Assembly (NCBI RefSeq): GCF_052068095.1
Contig: NZ_JBQHDG010000029.1
Location: forward strand, 71,440-135,439
From: Phytohabitans sp052068095
GTDB taxonomy: Bacteria; Actinomycetota; Actinomycetes; Mycobacteriales; Micromonosporaceae
DNA: 64,000 bases
Direction: 5' to 3'
The notes beneath the pieces are model-generated. The model worked only from the letters and a program-made list of their open reading frames with translations, was not told the DNA's origin and made no database searches. This document shows positions 19,369 through 28,319 of this stretch, in pieces; the stretch's first letter is position 1; each line of letters begins with the position of its first letter. A program made the position numbers and the translations under genes.

Positions 19369-19879
19369 CTACGTTCCAGAGGCCATGAACGCAGCGAGGA
19401 TGTAGTTCGGATAGCGGTCGAGGTTCTTGCGGGCGCGGTCGTACCGCATGGTGGTGCGGGGGGTCGGCGTGCCGGGCAGCGATCTGCACGTCGCGCAGGC
19501 TCACGCCGGCGTCCAGCATGGTCGTCACGTACCTATGTCTGAGCATGTGAGGATGCATCCTCGGCATCCGGATCCCAGCTGTAGCGGCCAGGTGCTTGAG
19601 CCGGCGGGTGGCAGCATGCCGGTCCATCCGCGCGCCGAGACTGTTGCGCAGAATGGGCCCGTCGAGGCGACCGTCGACGGCACGGTCGATCGCCCGGGCT
19701 ATCGCGGGTGGGAGTGGGACGAGCACGACTTTGCCGCCCTTGCCGCGAGATCGCGCAGAGTTTGACGATGGCTTCCGGCTTCTGCCGGCGTTCGTCGAGC
19801 GTGGCTGGCTTAACGACGCGGCTCTGCCCATCTTGACCCAGCTGGACGAACAGCTCGCCGCGATGAGCGGCCAGCACAA
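19369..19879 (-). pseudogene. Tyrosine recombinase/integrase C-terminal remnant
   Basis: On the minus strand K-V-V-L-V-P-L-P-P-A, then H-P-H-M-L-R-H-R-Y-V-T-T-M-L-D-A-G and D-V-Q-I-A-A-R-H-A-D-P show the conserved H-x-L-R-H and A-x-H catalytic boxes. After A-D-P the frame shifts and R-T-T-M-R-Y-D-R-A-R-K-N-L-D-R continues to a TAG at 19369; the R-Y-D-R-A region carries the expected tyrosine-box neighbourhood. The upstream catalytic Arg region and core-binding domain are missing or scrambled. The 226 bases between the terminator and this remnant hold nothing I recognise. Confidence 0.65.
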
Positions 19880-20076
19880 CGCCGATTTGTGGCATACCGA
19901 GGCACTGACCAGTCGAGCCGAATGGGATCGAGTCAGGGTATTGGCAATAGCAGCCCCGACTCTACCGGGCTGATAGCAACCGGGCGGCGCACTACTTTCG
20001 GCACGACAGCGCGGACAACCTTGGCATCAGGCATGCCACGGGCCTGCCAAGAGAGTGTCGAATGGGATCGAGAACT

Positions 20077-20303
20077 ATGAATGGGTCGATGGTGGCGGTG
20101 TGGGCGGCGATCGCGCTGCTGGCTGCCGCGCTGATCGGGGCGGCAGCCGGTGTGCTGACCTGGTGGGATACGCGCAGCGTTCCCCGTGCGCTGTTGGTCG
20201 GCGGCGGCGCGGCCGGGGGCACGTTGGCCCTGGGCCCTGGCCGCGGGGGCACTGGTCCAGCCGGCGTGGCCGGACGGCCAGCGGGCGAGGCCCACCTGAT
20301 GGA
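20077..20303 (+). pseudogene. Small two-helix membrane protein, frameshifted
   Basis: From ATG 20077 one frame gives A-V-W-A-A-I-A-L-L-A-A-A-L-I-G-A-A-A-G and T-W-W-D-T-R-S-V-P-R-A-L-L-V-G-G-G, then a second helix that breaks near 20235. The likely rest (A-L-A-A-G-A-L-V-Q-P-A-W-P) is in another frame and ends at the TGA near 20300. A small duplication around the break could be the cause. The function is unknown. Confidence 0.35.
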
Positions 20304-20906
20304 GCTCGAGCTGCGGATCGGGTCGTCACGGACGCCACCGGCACCGTCGCCATCAACGGCCATGACCTCCCGACGTTCGAGCGCGACCTCGATACGTCGA
20401 ACGACACCGCCAAGATCGTCATCAACGACTCCGGTGCCGGCGGAGGCGGCTCGCCCGCGACAGGCGCGTCGACGGGTGTCGCCGCCGCGGTCGGTGCCCT
20501 CCTCGTGGTGGTAGGTGTCGCCGCCTTCCTGATCGCTCGGCGCCGCCGACTCACCCGAGGCCAACGCCGCCGCTGGCTACGCATCCCCACCACTTGGCCC
20601 TGGGCCAAACAGATCATCACCGCGTTCGACCGGATCACGGCCATCCCGCACCCGGCTGACCAGCTCAGCCGCCATACCGACAACCGGAGGAAACAAGGAG
20701 ACCACGCCCATCGCCGCGACAGACGGCCCACCACGATGCCCGACACCCACAAAGATCGACCACCAACGATCAGCATCATCGGCAGACCCGGCCGCATAAG
20801 ACGCGAATCATCGAGGCTCAGGACAGCAACGACAGATATGTGGCCGCACGCGACCGCCGCCACTATGAGGGTGTGGGGTCGCGAGCACCCCAAGCGTTGG
20901 GAGTGA
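20304..20906 (+). other. Coding-like stretch with a membrane helix and a basic tail, no valid start
   Basis: The frame encodes D-A-T-G-T-V-A-I-N-G-H-D-L-P-T-F-E, a Gly/Ala-rich linker, a clear transmembrane helix (V-G-A-L-L-V-V-V-G-V-A-A-F-L-I-A) and an Arg-rich tail that ends just before the methyltransferase start. It looks like the end of a single-pass surface or membrane protein whose 5' part has been lost. No family recognised. Confidence 0.3.
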
Positions 20907-20909
20907 TCC

Positions 20910-21745
20910 ATGGCTACAGAGCTCCCCGACCCGGCGGACATCGGGAGGCACTACGACGAACGGTCGCCGATCGAGGATGAGTTCCGCAACGGCCAAGTCC
21001 ACATGCACTATTGGTACGACGATGACGACAGCGCATCGTTGACCGAGGCCGTGGCGCGGATAAGTCGCGAGGTGACCGACACCCTCGGCCTGCGTGCGGG
21101 CGAGCACGTGCTGGACGCGGGTTGTGGTCCCGGCGAGACAGCGGCGTACCTTGCCCGGCAGTTCGAGGTCCGGATTACCGGCGTCACGGTGAGTGCATTC
21201 GAAGTGGAGAAGGCCAACAAGCGGGCCGAGGCGAGCGGCGTCGGCGGGCTGGCGCAGTCCGCGTATGGCGACCTCATGAAGCTGGACTACCCGGACGACA
21301 CGTTCGACGCGGTGCTGGCGCTGGAGTCGCTTCAGAACGCACGGACCTGGACCAGGTACTCGGCGAACTGTACCGGGTGCTGCGGCCGGGCGGCCGGCTG
21401 TCGCTCTCCGACTTCAGCCTCGAATCGACAGGTGACCCGCAGCGGCTGGCCAGGTTCATGGCGAGCCTGAAGCTGAACGTCCTGCCGTCCCTCACGGAGT
21501 GGAACACGCACCTGCGGGCCGCTGGTTTCGAGATCGAGGAGTACACCCAGTACGGCCCGAGGGGTGTACGGCAATAGGGCGAAGTTCCTGGAGGCCGCGA
21601 TGGTCCGGCGCGGTGAGGTGGCCACGAAGTTCGGTGAGGGCGCCATCGCCGACTTCTCCAGAAGCAGCATGGGTTATTCGCGCCGCGAAAGGACCAGATC
21701 GGGTACGTCATCGTGTCCGCAGAAAGCCGAACCAACGATGACTGA
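20910..21745 (+). pseudogene. SAM-dependent methyltransferase (RebM-like class) broken by about three frameshifts
   Basis: From ATG 20910 the first frame encodes the class-I methyltransferase core: H-V-L-D-A-G-C-G-P-G-E-T (SAM-binding motif I), then F-D-A-V-L-A-L-E-S-L. Near 21340 the sense moves to a second frame (L-Y-R-V-L-R-P-G-G-R-L-S-L-S-D). Near 21560 it moves to a third (Y-G-N-R-A-K-F-L-E-A-A), and near 21680 it moves again, to end D-Q-I-G-Y-V-I-V. Joined, the protein would be about 275 residues, normal for sugar or small-molecule O-methyltransferases. Either a recent pseudogene or several one-base errors in the assembly. Confidence 0.7.
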
Positions 21746-21808
21746 AGCGATTCCATTTGTCGGTAACGGCCGGCTCAACCGGCCGGTCAAGCTCGGAAAG
21801 GTGTCCTC

Positions 21809-22828
21809 GTGATGCTGGCATCAGTGTGTCCCGCGGCCGGTGAGACCTGGGAGTTGCGTGAGGTTCGCACGCCCGTGCCGGGTCCAGGCGAGGTGCTCAT
21901 CCGCGTGCACGCGAGCGGTCTGTGCAGCAATGATGTGTCGCTCACCAACGGTACGTTTCCGTATCCGCCGATCGATCCGACCATCGTCGGGCACGAGCCC
22001 GCCGGTGAAGTCGTCGAGGTCGGCGCCGGGGTGGCCGCGCGCAAGGTCGGTGACCGGGTCGGCGCCACCTGGATCCAGGGCGGCTGCGGCTCGTGCGATC
22101 ACTGCCGGCTCAACCTCCCGGTCACCGGCATCACCGGCATGAACTGCGACAGCCCGGCGATGACCGGGCTGACCAGAACCGGCGGCCACGCCGAGTACCT
22201 GGTGGTGCCCGCGTCGTCCACGGTGCTGCTACCGGAGGCGCTGCCCTACGAGATGGCTGCGCCGCTGCTGTGCGCCGGGTACACCTCGTGGTCGGCGCTG
22301 CGGGCCGCGGATCCGCGACCGCACGAACGGGTCGCGGTGGTCGGCATCGGCGGCCTTGGCCACCTGGCCGTGCAGTTCAGCAAAGCCTGCGGCTTCGAAA
22401 CCGTGGCGGTGACCCGCACCCCGGACAAGCACGAACTTGCCCGCGAACTCGGTGCCGACCACGTCGTTTCCAGCGGTGAGGCTCTCGCGAGGATCGGTGG
22501 CGCGGACGTCGTCGTCGTCACCGCTACTTCGTACGAGGCCGCCACCGAATGCCTTGCGGGCCTTCGGATCAACGGCCGCATGGTGCTCGCGACCATCGAC
22601 CCGTCGGGTTCCTTCACCATCGACGCCTCGCGACAGTTCTTCGCCAGGGGCCAGTCAATCCTCGGTGCCACCCACAACGGCCTGCCATACCTCGTCGAGG
22701 CCCTCGACCTGGCAGCACACGGCGCCGTCACCCCCCAAGTCGAGGTCTTCCCCAAGGAGAAGATCGCTGAGGCGGTCGACCGCGTGACGGCTGGAAAGGT
22801 CCGTTTCCGCGCCGTTGTCACCTACTGA
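21809..22828 (+). CDS. Zinc-dependent alcohol dehydrogenase (MDR family)
   Basis: 339 residues from GTG 21809, with GGAAAGG seven bases upstream; an ATG follows directly. Catalytic-zinc residues are suggested by G-L-C-S-N-D and the G-H-E-P-A-G-E-V signature. A structural-zinc lobe is present with four Cys (C-G-S-C-D-H-C plus a later M-N-C). The Rossmann motif is V-G-I-G-G-L-G-H-L-A. Closest to AdhP/AdhT-like NAD(P)-dependent alcohol dehydrogenases, which interconvert alcohols and aldehydes. It follows the broken methyltransferase by 63 bases and seems intact. Confidence 0.88.
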   Translation: MMLASVCPAAGETWELREVRTPVPGPGEVLIRVHASGLCSNDVSLTNGTFPYPPIDPTIVGHEPAGEVVEVGAGVAARKVGDRVGATWIQGGCGSCDHCRLNLPVTGITGMNCDSPAMTGLTRTGGHAEYLVVPASSTVLLPEALPYEMAAPLLCAGYTSWSALRAADPRPHERVAVVGIGGLGHLAVQFSKACGFETVAVTRTPDKHELARELGADHVVSSGEALARIGGADVVVVTATSYEAATECLAGLRINGRMVLATIDPSGSFTIDASRQFFARGQSILGATHNGLPYLVEALDLAAHGAVTPQVEVFPKEKIAEAVDRVTAGKVRFRAVVTY

Positions 22829-22922
22829 CCGGCGAGCGGTCCACCGGTAGGTCGAGTTCACATCGGCACCATAGACGAGCCACGCGGCCGGTAGGCTCCG
22901 CGGCGTCATCGCACACAATGGT

Positions 22923-23684
22923 GTGGGGTGCCAGCTCGCGGTTCCGCAGTTCTCGGGCGTTGAGGACCGACCGCTGCTGGTTCAGCCCCGGCTGCCGGTC
23001 AGGGTGGTAGGGGCCACGAGGTCTACGACGAGCACAGCGGAAGTGCCGGCAAACCTCAAGCGGCGCGGCGGTATTCGTGGATCAGGCCACCCAAGACATC
23101 GACCCGTTGCACCGACGACTCGACGGCGCCCGGCTCGACCAGCCACCCCGGAAGCCGGGCGCGGCGGCCGCAGGTCCAGGCTACGGTGCGGTCGTACCGT
23201 GTTGTACGAGTTCGGACCCTTGCAGCGCCGTCACACGATCGCCAAGATCCTCGACCAAGCCACCGCGGGCACAGCGACTACTGGTCCGCCGACGCCGGAG
23301 GGACCGACGGTGGCCGAGTGTGATGCGAAGCTGGCCCGCTACCGGGTCGCGCTCGACGCGGGCGCAGACCCCGCGGTGGTGGCCGGCTGGATCGCCGAAA
23401 CTCAGGCCGAACGCCAACGCGCCAAGGAACGCCAGCCATCGGCAACCACCACCAACATTGCAACCGACATTGGCCGCCTCACCGAGGAAAAAATCGTCGC
23501 CATCCTCGACGAACTCGGCGACCTCGTCACCGCGCTCCGAGAGGCCCAGCCGGAACACAAGCTGGAGGTCTACCGCAGCCTCGGGCTACGCCTGACCTAC
23601 CTAGCAGAAACACAAACGGTGCGGGCAGATATCGATCTTGCCACGCACCGTTGGGGTTCGGGTCGTGTCCGAGGGGGGACTTGA
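22923..23684 (+). pseudogene. Serine recombinase C-terminal remnant ending inside tRNA-Leu
   Basis: The recognisable part starts near 23190 (T-V-L-Y-E-F-G-P-L-Q). It runs through a coiled coil (A-E-C-D-A-K-L-A-R-Y-R, V-A-G-W-I-A-E-T-Q-A-E-R) to the typical end K-L-E-V-Y-R-S-L-G-L-R-L-T-Y. Its stop (23682-23684) lies in the 3' part of the tRNA-Leu gene on the other strand, so the last residues are encoded by the tRNA; this is how integrases at a tRNA attachment site end. The catalytic domain is missing. The minus strand at about 23070-23118 reads V-L-G-G-L-I-H-E-Y-R-R-A-A-stop, which resembles a transposase end, tentatively. Confidence 0.65.
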
Positions 23685-23749
23685 ACCCCCACGCCCTATA
23701 CGGGCACTAGCACCTCAAGCTAGCGCGTCTGCCATTCCGCCACCCGGAC
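23666..23749 (-). tRNA. tRNA-Leu (anticodon GAG)
   Basis: 84 bases. The acceptor stem GTCCGGG pairs with CTCGGAC, followed by the discriminator A; CCA is not encoded. The anticodon arm is CTAGC-TTGAGGT-GCTAG, giving GAG, which reads CUC/CUU. A long variable arm (TGCCCGTATAGGGCG) and the T arm GGGGG-TTCAAGT-CCCCC identify a leucine tRNA. Its 3' end overlaps the serine-recombinase remnant. Confidence 0.97.
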
Positions 23750-23916
23750 TTGTGCGTCCACTCTACCGGTGGCGTCGGAACGGGCGCACCGTCCTATCGC
23801 CACCCGAGGGCCGCACGGGGGATCACTGTACACGGCGTGGGTGGGGGTTTGCACGGCGGGCGCGCTGGGTGGAAAACCGGCGGCGGGGCGGTGGTTGGGT
23901 AGCCACACTGGGGGCC

Positions 23917-24318
23917 ATGTCGATCACCCGGATCAACCCGGACGTGTTGCACGTTACTCCCGGTTATCACCACGTCACGGTGGTGTCGGCGGGGCGTACC
24001 GCCTACCTCGCGGGTCAGTGTCCGCTCGGGGCGGACGGGGTGCTGGTGGGGTTGGGGGACTTCGACGCGCAGGTCGACCAGGTGGCGGCGAACACGATGG
24101 CCGCGCTAGCGGCCGCGGGCGCCGGGCCGGAGCAGGTGGTGCGGACGGTGATCTACGTGGTCAGTGGGGAGCAGGCGGTGCTGTCGCGGGTGTGGGCCCG
24201 GTTTCAGGCTTCGCCGCTGGCTGCGGCGTTCACGACGGCCAGCACGCTGCTGGGTGTGGCCCAGCTGGGCTTCACCGGCCAGCTGATCGAGCTCGACGTC
24301 ACCGCCGCCCTCCCGTAG
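23917..24318 (+). CDS. RidA-family protein (YjgF/YER057c/UK114)
   Basis: 133 residues, the normal family length. The fold signature is visible: A-Y-L-A-G-Q-C-P-L-G, then D-Q-V-A-A-N-T-M-A-A-L-A-A-A-G-A, and G-F-T-G-Q-L-I-E-L-D-V-T-A. RidA itself deaminates reactive enamine/imine intermediates from PLP enzymes and needs a conserved Arg. This one is of the broader RidA-like group, without the exact R-x-Q box, so the activity is uncertain. First intact gene after the tRNA-Leu. Confidence 0.85.
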   Translation: MSITRINPDVLHVTPGYHHVTVVSAGRTAYLAGQCPLGADGVLVGLGDFDAQVDQVAANTMAALAAAGAGPEQVVRTVIYVVSGEQAVLSRVWARFQASPLAAAFTTASTLLGVAQLGFTGQLIELDVTAALP

Positions 24319-24363
24319 CCGAAACCCGACCCGGGTGGCGCGACGCGCCGGCCGCCAGGCAGC

Positions 24364-25461
24364 ATGACGGGCGTGTCCCAGCCGTCTCCGCTCGCTACCG
24401 CCCAGCAGAACGCCCGTGCGCTGCGTGACGCGGGTGATCTCGCCGGTGCTCGGGTGATGCTCGACCAGACCCTGGAGGGCGCCAAGGCCGCGCTCGGTGA
24501 GGACAGCCCGGATGTGATCGCGACCGGGCAGGTGCTGGCCGGCCTGCATCGGGAGGCGGGTGATCCGATGGCGGCGCGGCGGGTGCTGGAGGAGGCTTAC
24601 GCGGCGGGTCAGCTGCATCTGGGCGATGGGCATCCGCTGATGTTGTCGATCTCGTTCGACCTGGGTGGGGTTGCCGAGGAGCTGGGTAACCGGCACGAGG
24701 CGCGGCGGGCGTTCGGGCGGGTGGCGACGCTGGGGCCGACGGTGTTCGGCGACGACCACTGGACGGTGCGGGCGGCGCGGGAGTATCTGGGTGAGGCGCC
24801 GCCGTCGGTGGAGCTGACGATCCCGTCGGAGGAGCCGCCGGCGCCGCCGCCGATGCAGTTCCCCTCGTCGGCGGCGTTCGCGCTGCCGAACACACCACCG
24901 GCGCGGCCGGCCCCCGCGGTGCCAGCCGCGCCTCCAACGCCGCCCGCGCCGGTCTACACACCGCCGCCGCCGGCATACCGGGTGGAGTCCGAGCCGACGT
25001 ACCACGTGAGCCGGCAGCCGCGGAAGGTGCGCGGGGCGACCGTGGCGGCGATCATCGCGGCGGCCGCGGCTGTCCTGGCTGCGGGGTTCGTGGCGATCCA
25101 GGTGGTCTTCACCGGTGGTGGGGGTGACGGCGACACGCCGCCGCCGGCGGCGGTCAGCACCGGGCCGCGGTTGGCCGGTGAGCCGCCGACCGACCTGAAG
25201 GTGCGGGTGGACGGCAACGCGATCACGGTGACCTGGAAGGACCCGACGGAGGGGACGGTGCCGTTCATCGTGGCCGGCGCGCAGGCGGGCCGGCAGCACA
25301 AGGCGATGGCGACGATCAATCCGGGTGAGACCAGCGCGACGATCAACGGGTTGAACCCGCGGTTGGGCTACTGTTTCACGGTTCTCGCTGTCTACAGCAC
25401 CGACGAATACGCTGCGTCGGGCCAGGTGTGTACGGAGCGTAATACGCCGACCCCGGGTTAA
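24364..25461 (+). CDS. Membrane protein with N-terminal TPR repeats and an extracellular fibronectin type III domain
   Basis: 365 residues. Residues 5-140 are helical tetratricopeptide-like repeats (A-R-A-L-R-D-A-G-D-L-A-G-A-R and similar). A Pro-rich linker runs from 150 to 220, a single membrane helix lies at about 228-255 (A-A-I-I-A-A-A-A-A-V-L-A-A-G-F), and a C-terminal FN3-like domain spans about 275-360. The TPRs are predicted cytoplasmic and the FN3 domain outside. It lies directly before the FN3/MoxR/DUF58 cluster and probably belongs to that envelope system. An alternative start is the GTG three codons later. Confidence 0.7.
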   Translation: MTGVSQPSPLATAQQNARALRDAGDLAGARVMLDQTLEGAKAALGEDSPDVIATGQVLAGLHREAGDPMAARRVLEEAYAAGQLHLGDGHPLMLSISFDLGGVAEELGNRHEARRAFGRVATLGPTVFGDDHWTVRAAREYLGEAPPSVELTIPSEEPPAPPPMQFPSSAAFALPNTPPARPAPAVPAAPPTPPAPVYTPPPPAYRVESEPTYHVSRQPRKVRGATVAAIIAAAAAVLAAGFVAIQVVFTGGGGDGDTPPPAAVSTGPRLAGEPPTDLKVRVDGNAITVTWKDPTEGTVPFIVAGAQAGRQHKAMATINPGETSATINGLNPRLGYCFTVLAVYSTDEYAASGQVCTERNTPTPG

Positions 25462-25554
25462 TCCACAATCGTGAAGATCACTCGCAGCTGGCGCGACCTG
25501 GGCTGATACCACGGTCAGTGGGGTTATCCACAGCCTTGGTGGGACGTATCCACA
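25459..25554 (+). promoter_or_regulatory. Cluster of DnaA-box-like nonamers upstream of the FN3 gene
   Basis: Three related nonamers in the same orientation lie within 96 bases: TAATCCACA (25459-25467), TTATCCACA (25524-25532, the classical DnaA box) and GTATCCACA (25546-25554). The last two are 22 bases apart start to start, about two helical turns. They are in the leader region of the FN3/MoxR operon; there is no AT-rich unwinding region, so an origin is unlikely. Confidence 0.4.
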
Positions 25555-25676
25555 GCGGGTTCCCGCCTACCCAACGCACGCCCTATGATGGCACGCGGCA
25601 TTCGGGGAGGAACGCAACGACGAGCAGCGCGGGAGGACGCCGGCCCGCGTTCACGGGGTGGGGAGGGCGGCCGACT

Positions 25677-28319
25677 GTGGTCACCACAGGCAACGGCATA
25701 GCGGAGGTCGCGGGCGCGAGCCCGGTGCAGAGAAAGAAACTCAAGCGCGGCGGCATCGTCACGATCGCCACCGTGCTGGGGCTCGTCGCGGCGATGGGCC
25801 TGACGATCCTGGGTCTGGGCGCGGCTGACCACGCGGTGGCCAGCTACGACGCCAGCTCGTGGCTGTGGAGCTCGCTGCGCAGCGAGATGGCCCGGGTCAA
25901 CGGTGTGACCGGCCGGGTCGACACCCGGCTCCAGATCCCGCGCGGCCAGGGGCACCGCATGCAGGTGTCGCAGACCGACCGTTTCCTGATCCTGCGCGAC
26001 CTCAACACCGGCCAGGTCAGCTCCCTCGATTTGGCCACGCTCCAGGTGACCGCGACGACCAAGACGGTCGCCGGGGTGGGTGTGAGCGTGGCCTTGCAAG
26101 ACGACAAGGCGTTCGTGGTCGACGCGGTGCAGGGTGTGGTGCGCCAGCTCGACCCGCGCTCGCTGGTGCCGATCGGCGAAGAGGTGCACTACCCGCCGGG
26201 CATCACCGGTGGCTCGTTCGACGGCGGTGGCAACCTGTGGGTGGCCGTGCCCAGCGAGGGCACGGTGTCCGCGGTGACAGCGGCGCCGTTGCCCGACGCG
26301 CCGGCCGCGTCCGGCGGCACCGGCGGTGGCCACAGTCCGGCGATCGTGCGCACCGTCGACGTGGCCGACCCCAGCCACGACCTGACGATCTCCACGCTGG
26401 ACGACGGCGTGGCGGTGCTCAACCGCACCACCAAGACGCTGACCACGGTCAAGGGCGAGGAAAAGCTGGCCACCCCGCTGACCATGGACGGGGTGGGTTC
26501 GCTGCCGCCGCGTACCAACGGGCCGCGGGTGCCGGTGACGGTGCCGGACGCCCGCCACGTGTGGGTGGTCGACCCGGACAAGGTGCACGACTTCACGGTG
26601 CCCGGCGACGGCGCCACGCTGGAGCCGGCGGTGGCCTGGGCCAACCGTTTCTACGCCGCGGACACCTCGACCGGCACGGTGTACGTGTTCGACGCCAACG
26701 GGCAGCTGCTCGACAAGATCGAGATCAAGGGCGCGAACGGGCCGCTGGAGCTGGAGGTCCGGGAAAACTACCTGTTCATCAACGCGCCCAACTCGCAAAA
26801 CGCGACCGTGGTCGACGACAAGGGCCAGGTACGCACGGTCGACAAGTACGCCAACGACGTGCTCGGTGGCGACCCGCCGCCGCCTCCCCCGCCGCCGGTG
26901 AAGAAGGACCCGCCGGTGGGCAAGCCAGGCGCGCCGCGCCAGGTCATCGCGACCGGCGGCAACACCGAGGTGACGGTCGGCTGGCGGGCGGCCAGCCCCA
27001 ACGGCGCCGCCATCACCAAGTACGTGGTGGAGGGCGACGGCAAGAGCATCGAGGTGGGTGCCGACCAGCGTTCGGTGCGGATCACCGGCCTGGTCAACGG
27101 GCAGGAGTACCGCTTCTCGGTGTACGCGGTCAACGCCAAGGGCAACGGCCCCAAGAAGCAGAGCAACCCGGTCGTGCCGACCTCCGAGGTGCCCGACCCG
27201 CCGGCGAGCGTGACCGCCGAGGCCAAGCCGGACGGCACGGTCGTGGTGAAGTGGCCGGCGGCCAACGGGCAGGGCGTCGACATCCGCAAGTACACGGTGA
27301 CCGCGGTCGCCGCGGGTGCCGCCGCACCGGCCGGCGAGTCGACCTCGACCGAGCTTGTCGTGCCGGCCGGCGAGCTGGAGTACGGCAACCAGTACGCCTT
27401 CCAGGTCGTCTCGGTCAACGAGCGCGGCGGCGCGTCGAAGGCGTCCCCGGTCAGCAACAGCGTGGTGCCGTTCGCGGTGCCGGACCGGCCGCCGACGCTC
27501 GACGTCACCACGGTCAAGGGCCAGGCCGGCACGCTCCACGCGGTGTGGGCCGCGCCGCCGGAAAACGGGCGCCCGATCACCAAGTACGTGGTGGAGGCGG
27601 ACGGCAAGCGCACCGAGGTCACCGGCACCGCCACCGACATCACCGGGCTCGGTGAGGGCGCCAACGTCACGGTCAAGGTCCGCGCGGTCAACGAGGCCGG
27701 CGAGGGTCCGGAGGCGACCGCGACCGGCCGCACGGTGGCCAAGCCGTCGGTGACCGTGACCGGCAGCTCGGCCGAGTACACGTCCGTGACGGTCAACTTC
27801 GCCGTCGAAAACGGTGGCGGCAACGTGACGTGCAGCCTCAAGGTCGGTGCCAAGACTCAGGCCGGTGGCTGCGACTCGATCACGGTCGGCGGGTTGACGC
27901 CGAGCACGGCGTACGACTTCACGGTCACCGTGACCAACGCGGCCGGCAGCGCCACCGACACCGGCAGCCGCGCCACACCGGCGGTCGTCGGCACCTCGGT
28001 GTGTGTCAACAACACCGCCAGTACCGACCCGGGCCAGCACACCTGGTGCAACAACCCGGACAACGGGATGGGCGTGTTCACCAGCACCTCGCTCAACAGC
28101 AGCCAGGTCGGCCGGGCCAGCAACGGGCAGAAGATCGAAGCGGTCTGCTACACCACCGGCCAGTCGGTCAACGACTACGTCTACAACCCGGGCAAGACCG
28201 ACCACACCAGCTACTGGATCAAGATCAAGTGGGGTGGCGCGGAGCGGTACATGTCGTTCGCCTGGTTCAACGTCCACATGGACGCACCCAACAAGCTCGA
28301 TCCGCTGCCGGGGTGCTGA
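25677..28319 (+). CDS. Large single-pass envelope protein with propeller-like region and FN3 repeats
   Basis: 880 residues from the GTG preceded by GGGGAGGG; the frame upstream looks non-coding. A short cytoplasmic basic segment (Q-R-K-K-L-K-R-G-G) precedes one membrane helix (about residues 25-50). Residues 60-395 look like a beta-propeller of short repeats (L-W-V-A-V-P-S-E-G-T-V, H-V-W-V-V-D-P-D). A poly-Pro linker is followed by about four fibronectin type III modules (about 415-770) and a Cys-containing C-terminal domain with W-I-K-I-K-W-G-G. Stop and MoxR start overlap (TGATG), so they are co-translated. Such proteins are common next to MoxR/DUF58 genes in actinobacteria; the function is unknown, probably envelope-linked. 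Confidence 0.75.
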   Translation: MVTTGNGIAEVAGASPVQRKKLKRGGIVTIATVLGLVAAMGLTILGLGAADHAVASYDASSWLWSSLRSEMARVNGVTGRVDTRLQIPRGQGHRMQVSQTDRFLILRDLNTGQVSSLDLATLQVTATTKTVAGVGVSVALQDDKAFVVDAVQGVVRQLDPRSLVPIGEEVHYPPGITGGSFDGGGNLWVAVPSEGTVSAVTAAPLPDAPAASGGTGGGHSPAIVRTVDVADPSHDLTISTLDDGVAVLNRTTKTLTTVKGEEKLATPLTMDGVGSLPPRTNGPRVPVTVPDARHVWVVDPDKVHDFTVPGDGATLEPAVAWANRFYAADTSTGTVYVFDANGQLLDKIEIKGANGPLELEVRENYLFINAPNSQNATVVDDKGQVRTVDKYANDVLGGDPPPPPPPPVKKDPPVGKPGAPRQVIATGGNTEVTVGWRAASPNGAAITKYVVEGDGKSIEVGADQRSVRITGLVNGQEYRFSVYAVNAKGNGPKKQSNPVVPTSEVPDPPASVTAEAKPDGTVVVKWPAANGQGVDIRKYTVTAVAAGAAAPAGESTSTELVVPAGELEYGNQYAFQVVSVNERGGASKASPVSNSVVPFAVPDRPPTLDVTTVKGQAGTLHAVWAAPPENGRPITKYVVEADGKRTEVTGTATDITGLGEGANVTVKVRAVNEAGEGPEATATGRTVAKPSVTVTGSSAEYTSVTVNFAVENGGGNVTCSLKVGAKTQAGGCDSITVGGLTPSTAYDFTVTVTNAAGSATDTGSRATPAVVGTSVCVNNTASTDPGQHTWCNNPDNGMGVFTSTSLNSSQVGRASNGQKIEAVCYTTGQSVNDYVYNPGKTDHTSYWIKIKWGGAERYMSFAWFNVHMDAPNKLDPLPGC

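Noticed and set aside
25459..25554. Replication origin
   Set aside because: Only three DnaA-like boxes, no AT-rich region and no dnaA/dnaN nearby.
25524..28277. Very long open frame on the minus strand opposite the FN3 gene
   Set aside because: Its translation is Arg/His/Gly/Asp-rich without motifs and mirrors the codon bias of the plus-strand gene; a GC-rich shadow. The same holds for long frames at 29856-32705 (-), 34586-36442 (+) and 53456-56659 (+).
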